A DNA stretch of 37,137 nt from Rhodothermales bacterium (GTDB taxonomy: Bacteria; Bacteroidota; Rhodothermia; Rhodothermales; ISCAR-4553): positions 1 to 37,137 of the forward strand of contig JALSSK010000429.1 in the NCBI GenBank assembly GCA_026984335.1, in the 5' to 3' direction. A program made the translations under genes and the position numbers. Under the pieces are notes generated by a model. That model was not told where the DNA came from. It was given only the letters and a program-made list of their open reading frames with translations, and made no database searches. Shown here in pieces: positions 13,803 to 23,101 of the stretch; the first letter of the stretch is position 1; each line of letters begins with the position of its first letter.

Positions 13803-16757
13803 ATGAAAGGAACACTCGCCTGGAAATGCCTCCGGCGCCTCCTGACGTGTCTGTTGCTGGGCACGCTCCCGACGGTGGCGCATGCGCAGAGCGGCAAGCT
13901 GGCCGGTCGTGTGACTGATGCGGCCGGCGGCGATCCGATTCCCGGAGCCACGGTCTTGTTGCTCGAGACCGGTCAGGGCACCGCAACGGGCGTCGATGGG
14001 CGTTATGTACTGATCGGTATTGCGCCCGGCTCCTATACGGTGCGTTTCTCCTCCATCGGCTACGCGACGCGCGTATTCGAGAACGTGCGCATCACGTCGA
14101 ACCGGACCCTCACCCTGGACGTGACGCTTTCCGAGGAGGTCGTTCAGGGGGAGGAAGTCGTTGTTGAGGCGGAGCGTCCCGTCGTGGACCAGAACCAGAC
14201 GAATTCCCGGGCCATGGTGACCGGCGAGGAGATGGCCCGGTTGCCGGTGACCCGTCTCGAAGACGTGATCTCACGCACCGCTAACGCATACGACGGGTTC
14301 ATTCGGGGGAGCCGGCGTTTTGAGACGCGCACGCTCGTCGAGGGGGTCGATGTCTCCGACGCCTTTTACACCCTCTCCTCCGGGACCCGCTACACCGGTT
14401 CCATCTACAGCAACGCCAACAAGGCCGACCGCACCAGCCCCAGCATCCTTTCGATCAATCCCGAGGGGGTTGAGGAGGTGACGGTCAATACCGGGGCGAC
14501 CGAAGCGCAGTATGCCTCGGGCTCCGGCGGCGTGGTGGCCGTTACCCTGGCCGAAACCCGAGGGCCCATTCGGGGATCCTTTTCGGCGCGCGTGTCCCCG
14601 TCGATCCCGCGTCCGGGTCCGGACTCGCTCGACTTCTACCATGATGGGGACGTCTATCAGGCCGAAAAAAGCCTCGTCGAGGACCCGCTCAAGAAGGCGC
14701 TCTACACCTGGAGGCCGGGAAAATACCAGGTAGGCGATCGACCCGAGTACGATGTCCGTTTCAGCCTGGGGGGATCGATCACGGATCGCTGGTCCTTCAG
14801 AACGACCGGGCAATTCTACCAGACGAACGGTTTTCTGCCCAACCACTTCCGTAAGCGGATCAACGGGCAACTCAAGACGACCTACCGGCTCTCCAAAAAT
14901 ACGAGCATCACCGCCGTGGGGCTGGTTGAGGACAAGGGATACTGGGGGGGATGGAATAATACCGACTATATGGAGTTCTGGCGCTTCTATCTGGAAGGGG
15001 TTTCCCAGCAGGACGGCGGCAGCTACGTGGGTTCGCTTCGCCTGCGCCACGTGATCTCGCCCACCTCATACCTGACCGTGCAGGGGTATCGCACCTACAA
15101 CCGGGCGCGTTACGGCTACGTCGACGACAACGGCAACGGCTTCCAGGAGATCGGTGAAAACGGAGATTTTCTGGACTTCACCGACCCGGCCGTGGTGGAC
15201 AAATACATCAGCACCAGCGCCACGCGGGACGAGGCCAATAACCCGAAGATGTTCCTCGACATCGTCACGGACAACTTCAGTGAAACGGGCATCAACCTGC
15301 CCAACGGCACCCGGTACCGGCTGGCGCGTCCGGCCCCTTTCTTTGAGGATCAGGAGAGCGTCACGAATGCGTTCAAGGTGGACTATGCGAACCAGGTCAC
15401 CTTCAACCATTTCCTGCAGTCCGGCGCCGAGTTCAAGCAGCGCACCTTCGATTATATGCACATCGAGGGATTGCCCGGGCCGGGCGCCATCCTCAACGAC
15501 GCCGAGGAACCGTTCCGGATCGACTACTGGAAGCGCAAGCCCTGGGAGCTTTCTCTGTATGTTGCCGACCGGATGGAGTATGCCGGTCTGATCATTAACG
15601 TGGGCGCCCGCCTGACCTTCGCCGACCGGGATATGGAAAAGATTGAGAACTACTTTTACCCGTTTGCCCGGGATACGGTGGACTTCCGGGGCAAGACGGT
15701 GGCGCGCAATTTCGTCCGGCGTGGGGAGGCGGTGCCGGTGGACGTCTTGTTCAATCCGAGCGTCGGCGTTTCGCACCCGATCGGAGAGACCGCTTCGATG
15801 TATTTCTCGTACTCGCGTTCCCAGCAACTCGTGCCCTTCAACACCCTCTATCAGAATTACGGCGGCATTCATACGACCAGCCGGTTCTTCAGTCTGGTCA
15901 ATCCGGAGATGGATCCGATCACGTCGAACAACTATGAGCTGGGGGTGCAATGGGAGTTTACGCCGGGATGGGGACTCGATGTGAACGCCTATGCCCGCAG
16001 CATCGACAATTACGGCACGGTCACCTATACCGCCTTTAACTTCACGCCGGAGGGAGCCCCTTCGATTCAGGGCTTCGACCGGTACACGTACGTCACCAAC
16101 ACCGGATATGCGGATGCGCGGGGGATCGAACTGGTGCTGCGACGGGCGCCGCTTCAACTCCGGGAGGACGTGACGCTGGGCTTGACGGCTTCCTATACGT
16201 TCTCTTCGGTGGAGCAGTCCCGCGTCACCGGACAGAACCTCCGCGATTTTCGTTTTGACCCGGAGACGGGGGAGACCCAGCTCCCCTTCGACGACGCGAA
16301 GGACTTTCAGCACTTCGCCCTCAATGTGCAGGGCGGCTCGACGATCACCGGCGGTTTCGACCGGCGTCACCGGTTCGTGCTTCGATCGGTGGCCGGTCTT
16401 CCGGCCGACTTTTCGCTTGGCCTCTTCGGCACGCTGGAGAGCGGCTTCCAATACCCGAAGGCCATCGGAGCCGACCCGCGCGACCGCGAGCTGCTCACCG
16501 CACCGACCAACTATCGCCTCGATGTGCGGGTGGAGAAGCAGTTTCGCTTCACCGGCCGGCTCGGCCTGGATGTCTTCCTCGACGTGACCAACCTGACCAA
16601 CCGGCAGAACGTGGTGGCGTACGAAGACAACACCCCGACCGGGCCGGTGGTCTTCCAGGAAACAGGGGTTCCCGGCTCCCGGCTCATCCGGGATGACGGC
16701 GTGGCGCTTTACGGGCCGGCCCGGACGGTGTACTTCGGCTCCCGGTTGCGCTTCTAG
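13803..16757 (+). CDS. TonB-dependent outer-membrane receptor
   Basis: A 984-residue receptor with signal peptide (ending TLPTVAHAQ), an N-terminal carboxypeptidase-regulatory-like domain (GKLAGRVTDAAGGDPIPGATV...GVDGRYVL, about 30-115), a plug domain with RLPVTRLEDVISRTANAYDGF and GSGGVVAVTLAE, and a long beta-barrel ending in GPARTVYFGSRLRF with the terminal aromatic expected for barrel insertion. It is predicted to import a large or bound substrate, here probably glycan fragments, across the outer membrane with energy from TonB-ExbBD, which are not encoded nearby. The type resembles SusC-like receptors, but no SusD gene follows; instead an exported sorting-domain protein and a PorV-like protein do. 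Start 13803 fits the signal peptide. Confidence 0.93.
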   Translation: MKGTLAWKCLRRLLTCLLLGTLPTVAHAQSGKLAGRVTDAAGGDPIPGATVLLLETGQGTATGVDGRYVLIGIAPGSYTVRFSSIGYATRVFENVRITSNRTLTLDVTLSEEVVQGEEVVVEAERPVVDQNQTNSRAMVTGEEMARLPVTRLEDVISRTANAYDGFIRGSRRFETRTLVEGVDVSDAFYTLSSGTRYTGSIYSNANKADRTSPSILSINPEGVEEVTVNTGATEAQYASGSGGVVAVTLAETRGPIRGSFSARVSPSIPRPGPDSLDFYHDGDVYQAEKSLVEDPLKKALYTWRPGKYQVGDRPEYDVRFSLGGSITDRWSFRTTGQFYQTNGFLPNHFRKRINGQLKTTYRLSKNTSITAVGLVEDKGYWGGWNNTDYMEFWRFYLEGVSQQDGGSYVGSLRLRHVISPTSYLTVQGYRTYNRARYGYVDDNGNGFQEIGENGDFLDFTDPAVVDKYISTSATRDEANNPKMFLDIVTDNFSETGINLPNGTRYRLARPAPFFEDQESVTNAFKVDYANQVTFNHFLQSGAEFKQRTFDYMHIEGLPGPGAILNDAEEPFRIDYWKRKPWELSLYVADRMEYAGLIINVGARLTFADRDMEKIENYFYPFARDTVDFRGKTVARNFVRRGEAVPVDVLFNPSVGVSHPIGETASMYFSYSRSQQLVPFNTLYQNYGGIHTTSRFFSLVNPEMDPITSNNYELGVQWEFTPGWGLDVNAYARSIDNYGTVTYTAFNFTPEGAPSIQGFDRYTYVTNTGYADARGIELVLRRAPLQLREDVTLGLTASYTFSSVEQSRVTGQNLRDFRFDPETGETQLPFDDAKDFQHFALNVQGGSTITGGFDRRHRFVLRSVAGLPADFSLGLFGTLESGFQYPKAIGADPRDRELLTAPTNYRLDVRVEKQFRFTGRLGLDVFLDVTNLTNRQNVVAYEDNTPTGPVVFQETGVPGSRLIRDDGVALYGPARTVYFGSRLRF

Positions 16758-16798
16758 CGGCATCTTCTCACTCGTGCTCTTTTCAACAGGCAAGAACT

Positions 16799-19420
16799 AT
16801 GACCATGCAACGTATGAGACGAATTCAGCGCCTGGCCGGCTTGCTGGGCCTCTGCCTGGCCGGTATGTGGGGGATGGCGGCTCCGGCGCAGGCTCAGAAA
16901 CGCGACATACCCTCGTCGCTCTTCAGGACGAGCGTTCTGCCCACCACGGAGGGCGACGGATACATGGTGGCCGGGGACTTCTGGAACACCGTCAAACCCA
17001 TGAACACGCTCACCGAGAACGGCGTCGAGGATCCCAACCGCGATGCCGGGGCGCTTCACTGGCTTACCCTCGGGCCCAACGGCGGCAACTGGCTCGAACC
17101 CAACGGCATCTGGCCCGGCGGGTATGACCTGACGAGCAACTGGCGGGACGGCACCCGTCTCGTCTTCCCCGTCTTCGAAGCGGACGGCTGGCCTACGCCC
17201 ATCCTGCGGGCGGACGAGGCGACCCCGGATGACCGCTTCCTCTTTGCCTACTACACGCCCAACGTGCCGGGGGCCGGAGATCCTGCCCGCGATTACAAGC
17301 GCGAGGCTCGGTTCACCGACGAGACGCGAACCCATCTGGTCTACGAAGCCGCGTGGCCCACCACCGCCGGAATCGATTTCAAGGTCCGCGCCCACCAGTA
17401 TACCATCAACGAGCAGAACCTGAACGACTTCGTCGTGCTGGAGATCTCGATGACGAATACGGGAGTCGTGGATGCCAACGGGGACGGAACGCCGGAACTG
17501 ACCGGGCACGCCATTGATGCGGTGGCGGCCGCCGCCTGGATGATCCCTTCCATCTCGGTGCGGATCACGCAGACGTCCGGGCGCTCCAACCGGTTCGGCG
17601 CCGGGCGCACGCTGGGCTACGTCGTTCCGGCGCAACAGGACGATCCGCCCATGTACGTATGGTTTGCCAACGTGCCGCCCTCACGCACCGACGGGCGCAC
17701 CACGCCGGCGCCCGGCGCCCGGCTGATCGGCGTCAACGACGGTCGGGTGCTGGAAGGTTACACCGACGTCTGGAACGCGGTGATGTGGCTGGGCGCCAAG
17801 CAGGGGGCCATCGACGACGACCCGGCCGCTCTTGCCGGAGCGCCGGATAAGCTCACGCTCTTCGGCACCCATCCCGTCGGGGTGGGGAATGAGGCCGGAT
17901 GGTATACCTCCGTCACCAACCAGGACCCGAGCCTGTTCAACCTGAACCGCTCCGACCTGGCCTTCTATTCGGCCACGGCCACCTGGTACGAAGATTACGG
18001 CAAGCGCACCACCTTCGACAACAAAAACCTGGCCCCCAACCCGAACCTCTTCACCGGAGGCACGCCGGGCGACGTGACCACCTTCGGTCAGGCTGCCCCG
18101 GGGGTGCGCCCGAACGGCGACTACAAGTATGCCAGCGTGGACGTCGGCCCGACGGCTATCGAACAGCCCCTCTGGGAGGACCGGCTCAACCCGGAAGCGG
18201 CTTCGGGGAATTTTTACGGCGGGACGGGATTCACGCAGGAGTACACCTTCGGGCAGGACGTCAACCACGGTATGGGGCCCTTTGCCCTGGAGGTGGGGGA
18301 ATCCATGACGATCGCCTTCGTCATGGCGGGCGGCTTCCGCTGGGAGGGCGTCGCCGATGCGGCCAAGGCGGCGCGCTGGGCGTGGGAGCGCGGCTGGGAC
18401 GTGCGCGCGGATCTGCCCGTGCCGCCGGCTCCCGAGGTGCGTCTGGAGAGCACGACCGAGGGGTCCTCCCGCATCCGCTGGACCGATGTCTCCGGCATCG
18501 ACCCCGACGTCGACGGGTACAAAATCTGGCGGGCGGCCCAGTTCCAGCGGGAGAGCTGGTTCCCGAGCCAGGAGGAGGGAGCCAACGGTTTTGCGCTCAT
18601 TGATAATTACCAGCACCTCCACGAACCCGGCGGCAGCATCAAACAGTTCGCGGATGCCGGCAACCCCTACTTCGACGCCTTCTCCGAGTTCGTCGGAGAT
18701 ACGCAAAACTTTTACCAGCCTGCCGAATGGGGACCGTATCAACTCATCGCGAAAATTCCGGTCGGTGAAGTGTCCCAGTATAACGATCCCGTGGGAGGGT
18801 ATGACTACAGCTATGAGGACACGGAGGCCATCACCGGCTTTACGTACTGGTACTACGTCTCGGCCTACAAGGAGGGCAGTTTCACCGGACCGCGAGGGCC
18901 CGTGTCCGTCTCGCACATCGAGTCCTCCAACTTTAACCGGAACGGCCGCAACAGCCGGGAGACGCCCGACGGGGTGATCGGCCTCACTACGCCCTGGATC
19001 GACACCTATCCGTTCGCCATCCGGGCGGCGGACTACCCGTTGCCCGGCACGCAAAACTACAAAAACATCGGAGCGCCGTTTACGGTGACGCCTCCGGTGG
19101 CCCCGGTGGATCGGGTGGCTCAGCTGATCACGGTGACGCCCAACCCCTACAAAATCACCGGCCTCAACGATGAACGGGACAACCCGTCGAGCCACAGCAT
19201 CGACTTCCTGAACCTGCCCGAAGCGTATACCCTGACGATCCTGGACGTCTCCGGGCAGATCATCTTTCAGACGAACGTGGAAGGGGCGACCGACGGCAAG
19301 TTTACCTGGGACCTGTTCTCCAAAGACGGGGTGGAGGTCGCCAGTGGTCTCTACATCTACCATGTTTCGTACGACAACGGCAACCGCGAAGCCGTCGGTC
19401 ATATCGCTATCCTTCGATAA
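16799..19420 (+). CDS. Large exported protein with FN3-like and T9SS-type C-terminal domain
   Basis: An 873-residue protein with signal peptide (LAGLLGLCLAGMWGMAAPAQAQ). The first 600 residues are beta-rich and aspartate-rich without a family I recognise; a fibronectin-III-like segment starts near 540 (PPAPEVRLESTTEGSSRIRW...DVDGYKIWRA). The C-terminus (ITVTPNPYKITGL ... LTILDVSGQIIFQT ... GVEVASGLYIYHVSY) is a T9SS type A sorting domain variant. It is therefore expected on the cell surface or released. It lies between the TonB receptor and the PorV-like gene, with 41 and 36 base gaps, and may take the place of a SusD-type binding lipoprotein; this is inference. Start at 16799 or the ATG two codons later are both possible. 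Confidence 0.85.
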   Translation: MTMQRMRRIQRLAGLLGLCLAGMWGMAAPAQAQKRDIPSSLFRTSVLPTTEGDGYMVAGDFWNTVKPMNTLTENGVEDPNRDAGALHWLTLGPNGGNWLEPNGIWPGGYDLTSNWRDGTRLVFPVFEADGWPTPILRADEATPDDRFLFAYYTPNVPGAGDPARDYKREARFTDETRTHLVYEAAWPTTAGIDFKVRAHQYTINEQNLNDFVVLEISMTNTGVVDANGDGTPELTGHAIDAVAAAAWMIPSISVRITQTSGRSNRFGAGRTLGYVVPAQQDDPPMYVWFANVPPSRTDGRTTPAPGARLIGVNDGRVLEGYTDVWNAVMWLGAKQGAIDDDPAALAGAPDKLTLFGTHPVGVGNEAGWYTSVTNQDPSLFNLNRSDLAFYSATATWYEDYGKRTTFDNKNLAPNPNLFTGGTPGDVTTFGQAAPGVRPNGDYKYASVDVGPTAIEQPLWEDRLNPEAASGNFYGGTGFTQEYTFGQDVNHGMGPFALEVGESMTIAFVMAGGFRWEGVADAAKAARWAWERGWDVRADLPVPPAPEVRLESTTEGSSRIRWTDVSGIDPDVDGYKIWRAAQFQRESWFPSQEEGANGFALIDNYQHLHEPGGSIKQFADAGNPYFDAFSEFVGDTQNFYQPAEWGPYQLIAKIPVGEVSQYNDPVGGYDYSYEDTEAITGFTYWYYVSAYKEGSFTGPRGPVSVSHIESSNFNRNGRNSRETPDGVIGLTTPWIDTYPFAIRAADYPLPGTQNYKNIGAPFTVTPPVAPVDRVAQLITVTPNPYKITGLNDERDNPSSHSIDFLNLPEAYTLTILDVSGQIIFQTNVEGATDGKFTWDLFSKDGVEVASGLYIYHVSYDNGNREAVGHIAILR

Positions 19421-19456
19421 GACCCTGCCTTTACGCTGAGACTCATGAGGTCTGTC

Positions 19457-20464
19457 ATGAAACGAATTCTCTTTCTGAGCCTGTTGCTAACCGTTCTGGT
19501 CGTGTGGCCCGCCGAGGCGCAACGCAAGGCCGGACGCACCGGCGCTGCATTCCTCGAGGTGGGGATCGGGGCGCGCGAAGTTGCCCTCGGTTCCGCCGTG
19601 ACCGCTCTGGCCGGGGACGCGGGGCAGATCTTCTGGAATCCTGCCGGGACGGCCCTTACCGAGAACCGACGCGGCAGCGTCAGTTTCTCCTACGTAGACT
19701 GGATCGCCGACATCGAAGCCGGCGCCCTGGCCGCCGGGTATCGCACCGCCTACGGCACCCTCACCCTCGGCGTACAGTATTTCGGCCTCTCGGACATACC
19801 GGCCAACCGGCAGAATGGGTACACCGATCCCATCCTCCAGGGGCTCGTCACCGACACGGAGACGTCCCCTTCGTTCGACTACACCGACCTGGCCGTCAGC
19901 GTCTCCTATGCCCGCTACGTGCTCGACAGGCTGAGCCTGGGCGCCACCGTCAAGTACATCAATGAGAGCATCGACGGGGTCGGGGCGTCGGCTCTGGCGT
20001 TCGACTTCGGCTCGGTCTACCGGGTCGGTGTGGCGGGATGGCAGATCGCTGCGCGCCTGAGCAACCTGGGCACCGACATGTCCTTCTTTAACCAGGATAA
20101 CCCGTTGCCGCTGGTTTTCTCCATCGGCTCGACGATTTATCCGGTGAACCGGGAACAGATGCGGCTGATGTTGGCCATTGACACGACCAAGCCCCTGGAT
20201 TCCCAGCAACTGGTCTACGGCGGGGCCGAGTTGTCGTTCTACGATCTGCTGTTCCTGCGGGCAGGTTACCGGTTCAATTACGCCGGAGCCGAAGACGACG
20301 GCACCAGCACGCGCGACCCGATCAAAACCTCCATCGAGGGCATCTCGCTCGGCGCCGGCCTGCAGTATGCCCTCGGAGACTACGCCCTGGGTTTTGACTA
20401 TGCGTTCACGCAGATGGACCTGCTCGACAACGTGCACCGCTTCACCTTGCGGATCGGGATGTGA
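19457..20464 (+). CDS. PorV/PorQ (UPF0164)-type outer-membrane barrel protein
   Basis: A 335-residue protein with signal peptide (MKRILFLSLLLTVLVVWPAEAQ). I prefer ATG 19457 over 19445 because ATGAGG just upstream can serve as the ribosome site. The opening GRTGAAFLEVGIGAREVALGSAVTA and AGDAGQIFWNPAGTA are typical of PorV-like proteins, and the rest alternates short amphipathic strands as in FadL-like barrels, ending with FTLRIGM. PorV serves as shuttle in T9SS by picking up sorting-domain cargo; the neighbouring gene encodes such cargo. Whether this copy is a dedicated partner or a general component cannot be told. Confidence 0.87.
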   Translation: MKRILFLSLLLTVLVVWPAEAQRKAGRTGAAFLEVGIGAREVALGSAVTALAGDAGQIFWNPAGTALTENRRGSVSFSYVDWIADIEAGALAAGYRTAYGTLTLGVQYFGLSDIPANRQNGYTDPILQGLVTDTETSPSFDYTDLAVSVSYARYVLDRLSLGATVKYINESIDGVGASALAFDFGSVYRVGVAGWQIAARLSNLGTDMSFFNQDNPLPLVFSIGSTIYPVNREQMRLMLAIDTTKPLDSQQLVYGGAELSFYDLLFLRAGYRFNYAGAEDDGTSTRDPIKTSIEGISLGAGLQYALGDYALGFDYAFTQMDLLDNVHRFTLRIGM

Positions 20465-20490
20465 TGACGTGATAACGTTTCGGGTTTTCC

Positions 20491-20586
20491 GTACTCTTGC
20501 CTTTCGAAGCGTTCGTACTCTTACCTTTCGAAGCGTTCGTGATCTTCCCGGTCGAAGCGTTCGGGGTCTTCCCGGTCGAAGCGCCG
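20491..20586. repeat. Four tandem 24-bp repeats
   Basis: Units start at 20491, 20515, 20539 and 20563: GTACTCTTGCCTTTCGAAGCGTTC, the same with one change, then GTGATCTTCCCGGTCGAAGC plus GTTC, and a final copy ending CGCCG. They share a TCGAAGC core. The block lies between the porV-like stop and the next gene. The unit is a multiple of three, so chance ORFs run through it on both strands (PFEAFVL-type repeats), but none has a start or neighbours to support it. No terminator-like hairpin is visible. Confidence 0.8.
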
Positions 20587-20614
20587 GGACGCTCAACTAA
20601 TCCGTGTCGTATTC

Positions 20615-22192
20615 TTGTTGAATGTCGAAACGTCTTCGGGCCGATGGGCCCCCTTCTGCGAGCAGATCGCCGCGTTCCTGGACGCCGACGTCGTCACGAT
20701 GACGGTTGATGGGGAAACGGTGCGTGGATACCGCAGCCCCGACTCGCCCGCGCTGTGGATACGGGATCATTCGGACATGCTGCGAGGTGGACGATATTTC
20801 TCTGAAGAGGTGCAGAGCGCCGTCGATTGTTTTGCCCGGCAACAGGCCGCCAACGGCCGCATCTTTGACTTCGTAACCCTGCAGCCCGTCGGCGGACGGG
20901 AGAACTGGGAGACGTGGGTGCGCGTGCCGGTTGAAGCGGACGTGGAATACCGCTTCGTAAAGGCCGCCTACCTGGCCTGGCAGGCCACGGGCGACGACGA
21001 CTGGATCGACCGGAAGCTGCCGGCCCTCGAACGCGCGTTGACCTATACGTTGACCCATCCCTGGCGCTGGGATGCACGGCACGGCCTGGTCAAGCGCCCC
21101 TATACCATCGACACGTGGGATTTCGACTACACGGCGGGCCGTCATCCCTGGCTCAATTTCCGGATTACGGACGAGACGTTCTGGGGGATCATGCACGGCG
21201 ACAACAGCGGCTTCTTCGAAGCGTCCCGCCTGCTGGCCCGGCTCTACGAACACGTGGGCGAAGAAGAACGGGCGGCCGTCTGGCGGGATCGAGCCGAAGC
21301 TTTGCGCAAGCGAGCCAACGACTTGCTGTTCAACGGTCGCTTCTACACCCATTTTTTCAGGCTCACCCCGGCCCCGGATCTCGGTGTCGACGAGCGTGAG
21401 CAACTGAGTCTGAGCAACCCGATGGCAATCAACCGGGGGCTGGCCGACCACGACATGGCCACGGCGATCTTGCGGGAGTACCGGAGGCGCCGCGTCTCGA
21501 GCGGCGCTTTCGCCGAGTGGTTCAGCATCGATCCGCCGTTCCCCGCCGGTATTTTCGGAGACGATCAGCTGACGCCGGGAGCCTACTGCAACGGCGGCAT
21601 CATGCCCCTGGTGGGCGGCGAACTGGCCCGGGCCTCCTTTGAGCATGGCTTCGAAGCGTATGGAACCGCGATACTGGAACAGTACCGGGACATGATTGTG
21701 GCGCAGCAGGCCTCGTATCTGTGGTATTTCCCCGACGGCGCCCCTTCCTCTGTCGAGACGAGCACAAGTCCCGAAGCCATGCCTACCGACGGCTGGGGTT
21801 CGTCGGCCATGCTGTATGCGTTTGTCGAAGGGCTGGCCGGCATCGTCGATCAGGGGCATTCGTTTCGGCAGGTGCGTCTGTCCCCCCGATGGGTGGCCGC
21901 GGGCGAACGGCTTGCCCGGGTGCGGGTCGGTTATCCTGCGGGGAGAGGGCGTTTCGGCTATGGCTTCGATCATGACCCGGATCGGCGCACCGTGCGTCTG
22001 AATCTCGAAGCCGAAGGCTCGGATGTGGCGCTGCGTTTGCTCCTGCCCTCCGGCGCGCGCGCGAGGAGGGTGCTGTGGGGCGGGCGGGAGGCGCCGTTCC
22101 GGGAGGAGCGGGTGGAGGCAAGCCGCTACGTGTGCGTGGAGGGGCGCGTCAAAGGTTGGGAGCGCGTGGAGGTGAGATATGAGAGCGCTTAG
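20615..22192 (+). CDS. Six-hairpin glycosidase-like protein
   Basis: A 525-residue (alpha/alpha)6-barrel type protein without signal peptide. Features include ALWIRDHSDMLRGGRYF, VPVEADVEYRFVKAAYLAWQATGD, YTIDTWDFDYTAG, IMHGDNSGFFEASRLLARLYEH and SSVETSTSPEAMPTDGWGSSAM, with many conserved aspartates and glutamates as in GH63, GH15 and glycogen-debranching-like catalytic domains. A small beta domain closes the protein. I cannot name the family or bond cleaved. The only start in frame with the whole domain is TTG at 20615 or 20618; the first ATG (20699) would remove 28 residues. The gene overlaps the following permease gene by 14 bases, so it belongs to the transporter operon. Confidence 0.75.
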   Translation: MLNVETSSGRWAPFCEQIAAFLDADVVTMTVDGETVRGYRSPDSPALWIRDHSDMLRGGRYFSEEVQSAVDCFARQQAANGRIFDFVTLQPVGGRENWETWVRVPVEADVEYRFVKAAYLAWQATGDDDWIDRKLPALERALTYTLTHPWRWDARHGLVKRPYTIDTWDFDYTAGRHPWLNFRITDETFWGIMHGDNSGFFEASRLLARLYEHVGEEERAAVWRDRAEALRKRANDLLFNGRFYTHFFRLTPAPDLGVDEREQLSLSNPMAINRGLADHDMATAILREYRRRRVSSGAFAEWFSIDPPFPAGIFGDDQLTPGAYCNGGIMPLVGGELARASFEHGFEAYGTAILEQYRDMIVAQQASYLWYFPDGAPSSVETSTSPEAMPTDGWGSSAMLYAFVEGLAGIVDQGHSFRQVRLSPRWVAAGERLARVRVGYPAGRGRFGYGFDHDPDRRTVRLNLEAEGSDVALRLLLPSGARARRVLWGGREAPFREERVEASRYVCVEGRVKGWERVEVRYESA

Positions 22193-23066
22193 CTTCAACG
22201 GGCGCATCAGAACCCTGTCGGAAAGACAGGCGGCCCGTCTCCTGCTCCTGCCCACGATCCTGTTCTTTCTCCTTTTCCAGTACTACCCGATTCTCAAGAG
22301 CCTGGTTATCAGCTTCTTCGACTACGGGCTTTTACGCCGGAACACGCCCTTTGTCGGGCTGGAGAACTACCTGCGTCAGTTTCGGGACCCGCTGTTTCTC
22401 TCGGCGCTGGGCAACACGCTCCTGTTCGTGGCGGGGTGTGTAGCGGTCGGAGTAGCGCTGGCCTTGTTTCTGGCGGTGCTGGTTGAGAGCAGCGGTCGCT
22501 GGGCGAAGGTATACCGGACGCTCTACTTCATGCCGGTCGTCACCTCGCTCATGGCCACTGCCATGGTCTGGCGGTGGCTCTATGCCTCCAACGGCCTGAT
22601 CAACTTCCTTCTGACGTTGGTCGGCCTATCGCCGCAGGGCTGGTTGCTCGATGCGGAACTGGCTCTGCCTTCTTTGATGGCCCTGACGGTGTGGAAGAAT
22701 CTGGGTTTCGACATGATTCTCTTCGCGGCGGCTCTGCAGAGCATCCCGTCGGAATACTATGAGGTCGCCCGGCTGGAAGGGGCCACGCCATGGCAGGCGT
22801 TCCGTTTCGTCACGCTGCCGTCGCTCCGGTCCATCGTGGTGCTTGTGGGCATCACCGCAGTCATCCGGTCCTTCCAGGTGTTCACCATCGTGCTGGCCAT
22901 GACGCAGGGAGGGCCGGTCAACGCGACCCGAACCATCGTTTATCATATTTATGAACAGGGGATCCAGTACGACGAAATGGGATATGCTTCCGCGGCTGCG
23001 GCGGTGCTTCTGGCGCTCATCGGCGCTATGACGTACCTCCAGATGCGGATAGACAGGAAGCGATGA
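22179..23066 (+). CDS. Sugar ABC transporter permease (MalF/UgpA type)
   Basis: A 295-residue inner-membrane permease with six predicted helices; the first is RLLLLPTILFFLLFQYYPILK. The EAA loop that docks the ATPase reads YYEVARLEGATPWQAFRFVTLP. It resembles carbohydrate uptake permeases of the CUT1 class. Its partner permease and binding protein lie downstream, separated by an unusual class V aminotransferase-like gene. No ATP-binding subunit occurs in the window, so a shared MsmK-like ATPase encoded elsewhere is expected. Confidence 0.92.
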   Translation: MRALSFNGRIRTLSERQAARLLLLPTILFFLLFQYYPILKSLVISFFDYGLLRRNTPFVGLENYLRQFRDPLFLSALGNTLLFVAGCVAVGVALALFLAVLVESSGRWAKVYRTLYFMPVVTSLMATAMVWRWLYASNGLINFLLTLVGLSPQGWLLDAELALPSLMALTVWKNLGFDMILFAAALQSIPSEYYEVARLEGATPWQAFRFVTLPSLRSIVVLVGITAVIRSFQVFTIVLAMTQGGPVNATRTIVYHIYEQGIQYDEMGYASAAAAVLLALIGAMTYLQMRIDRKR

Positions 23067-23101
23067 AAGCACGGAACGTACGCGCATGAGCAGGGGAAAC
23101 G

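Noticed and set aside
15066-16793. 575-residue minus-strand ORF opposite the TonB receptor gene
   Set aside because: Antisense shadow; arginine/valine/proline-rich and without motifs, while the receptor frame is convincing.
17681-19402. 573-residue minus-strand ORF opposite the exported sorting-domain protein
   Set aside because: Antisense shadow of a gene with signal peptide and C-terminal domain in the other strand.
20491-20586. CRISPR-like array
   Set aside because: Repeats are directly adjacent with no spacers, and there are no cas genes.
20497-20709. ORF encoding repeated PFEAFV-type units, as a repeat peptide gene
   Set aside because: Arises because the 24-bp tandem repeat is a multiple of three; no ribosome site and it runs into the next gene in another frame.
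20597-22255. 552-residue minus-strand ORF opposite the six-hairpin glycosidase gene
   Set aside because: Antisense shadow; the plus-strand frame has conserved motifs and operon overlap with the permease.
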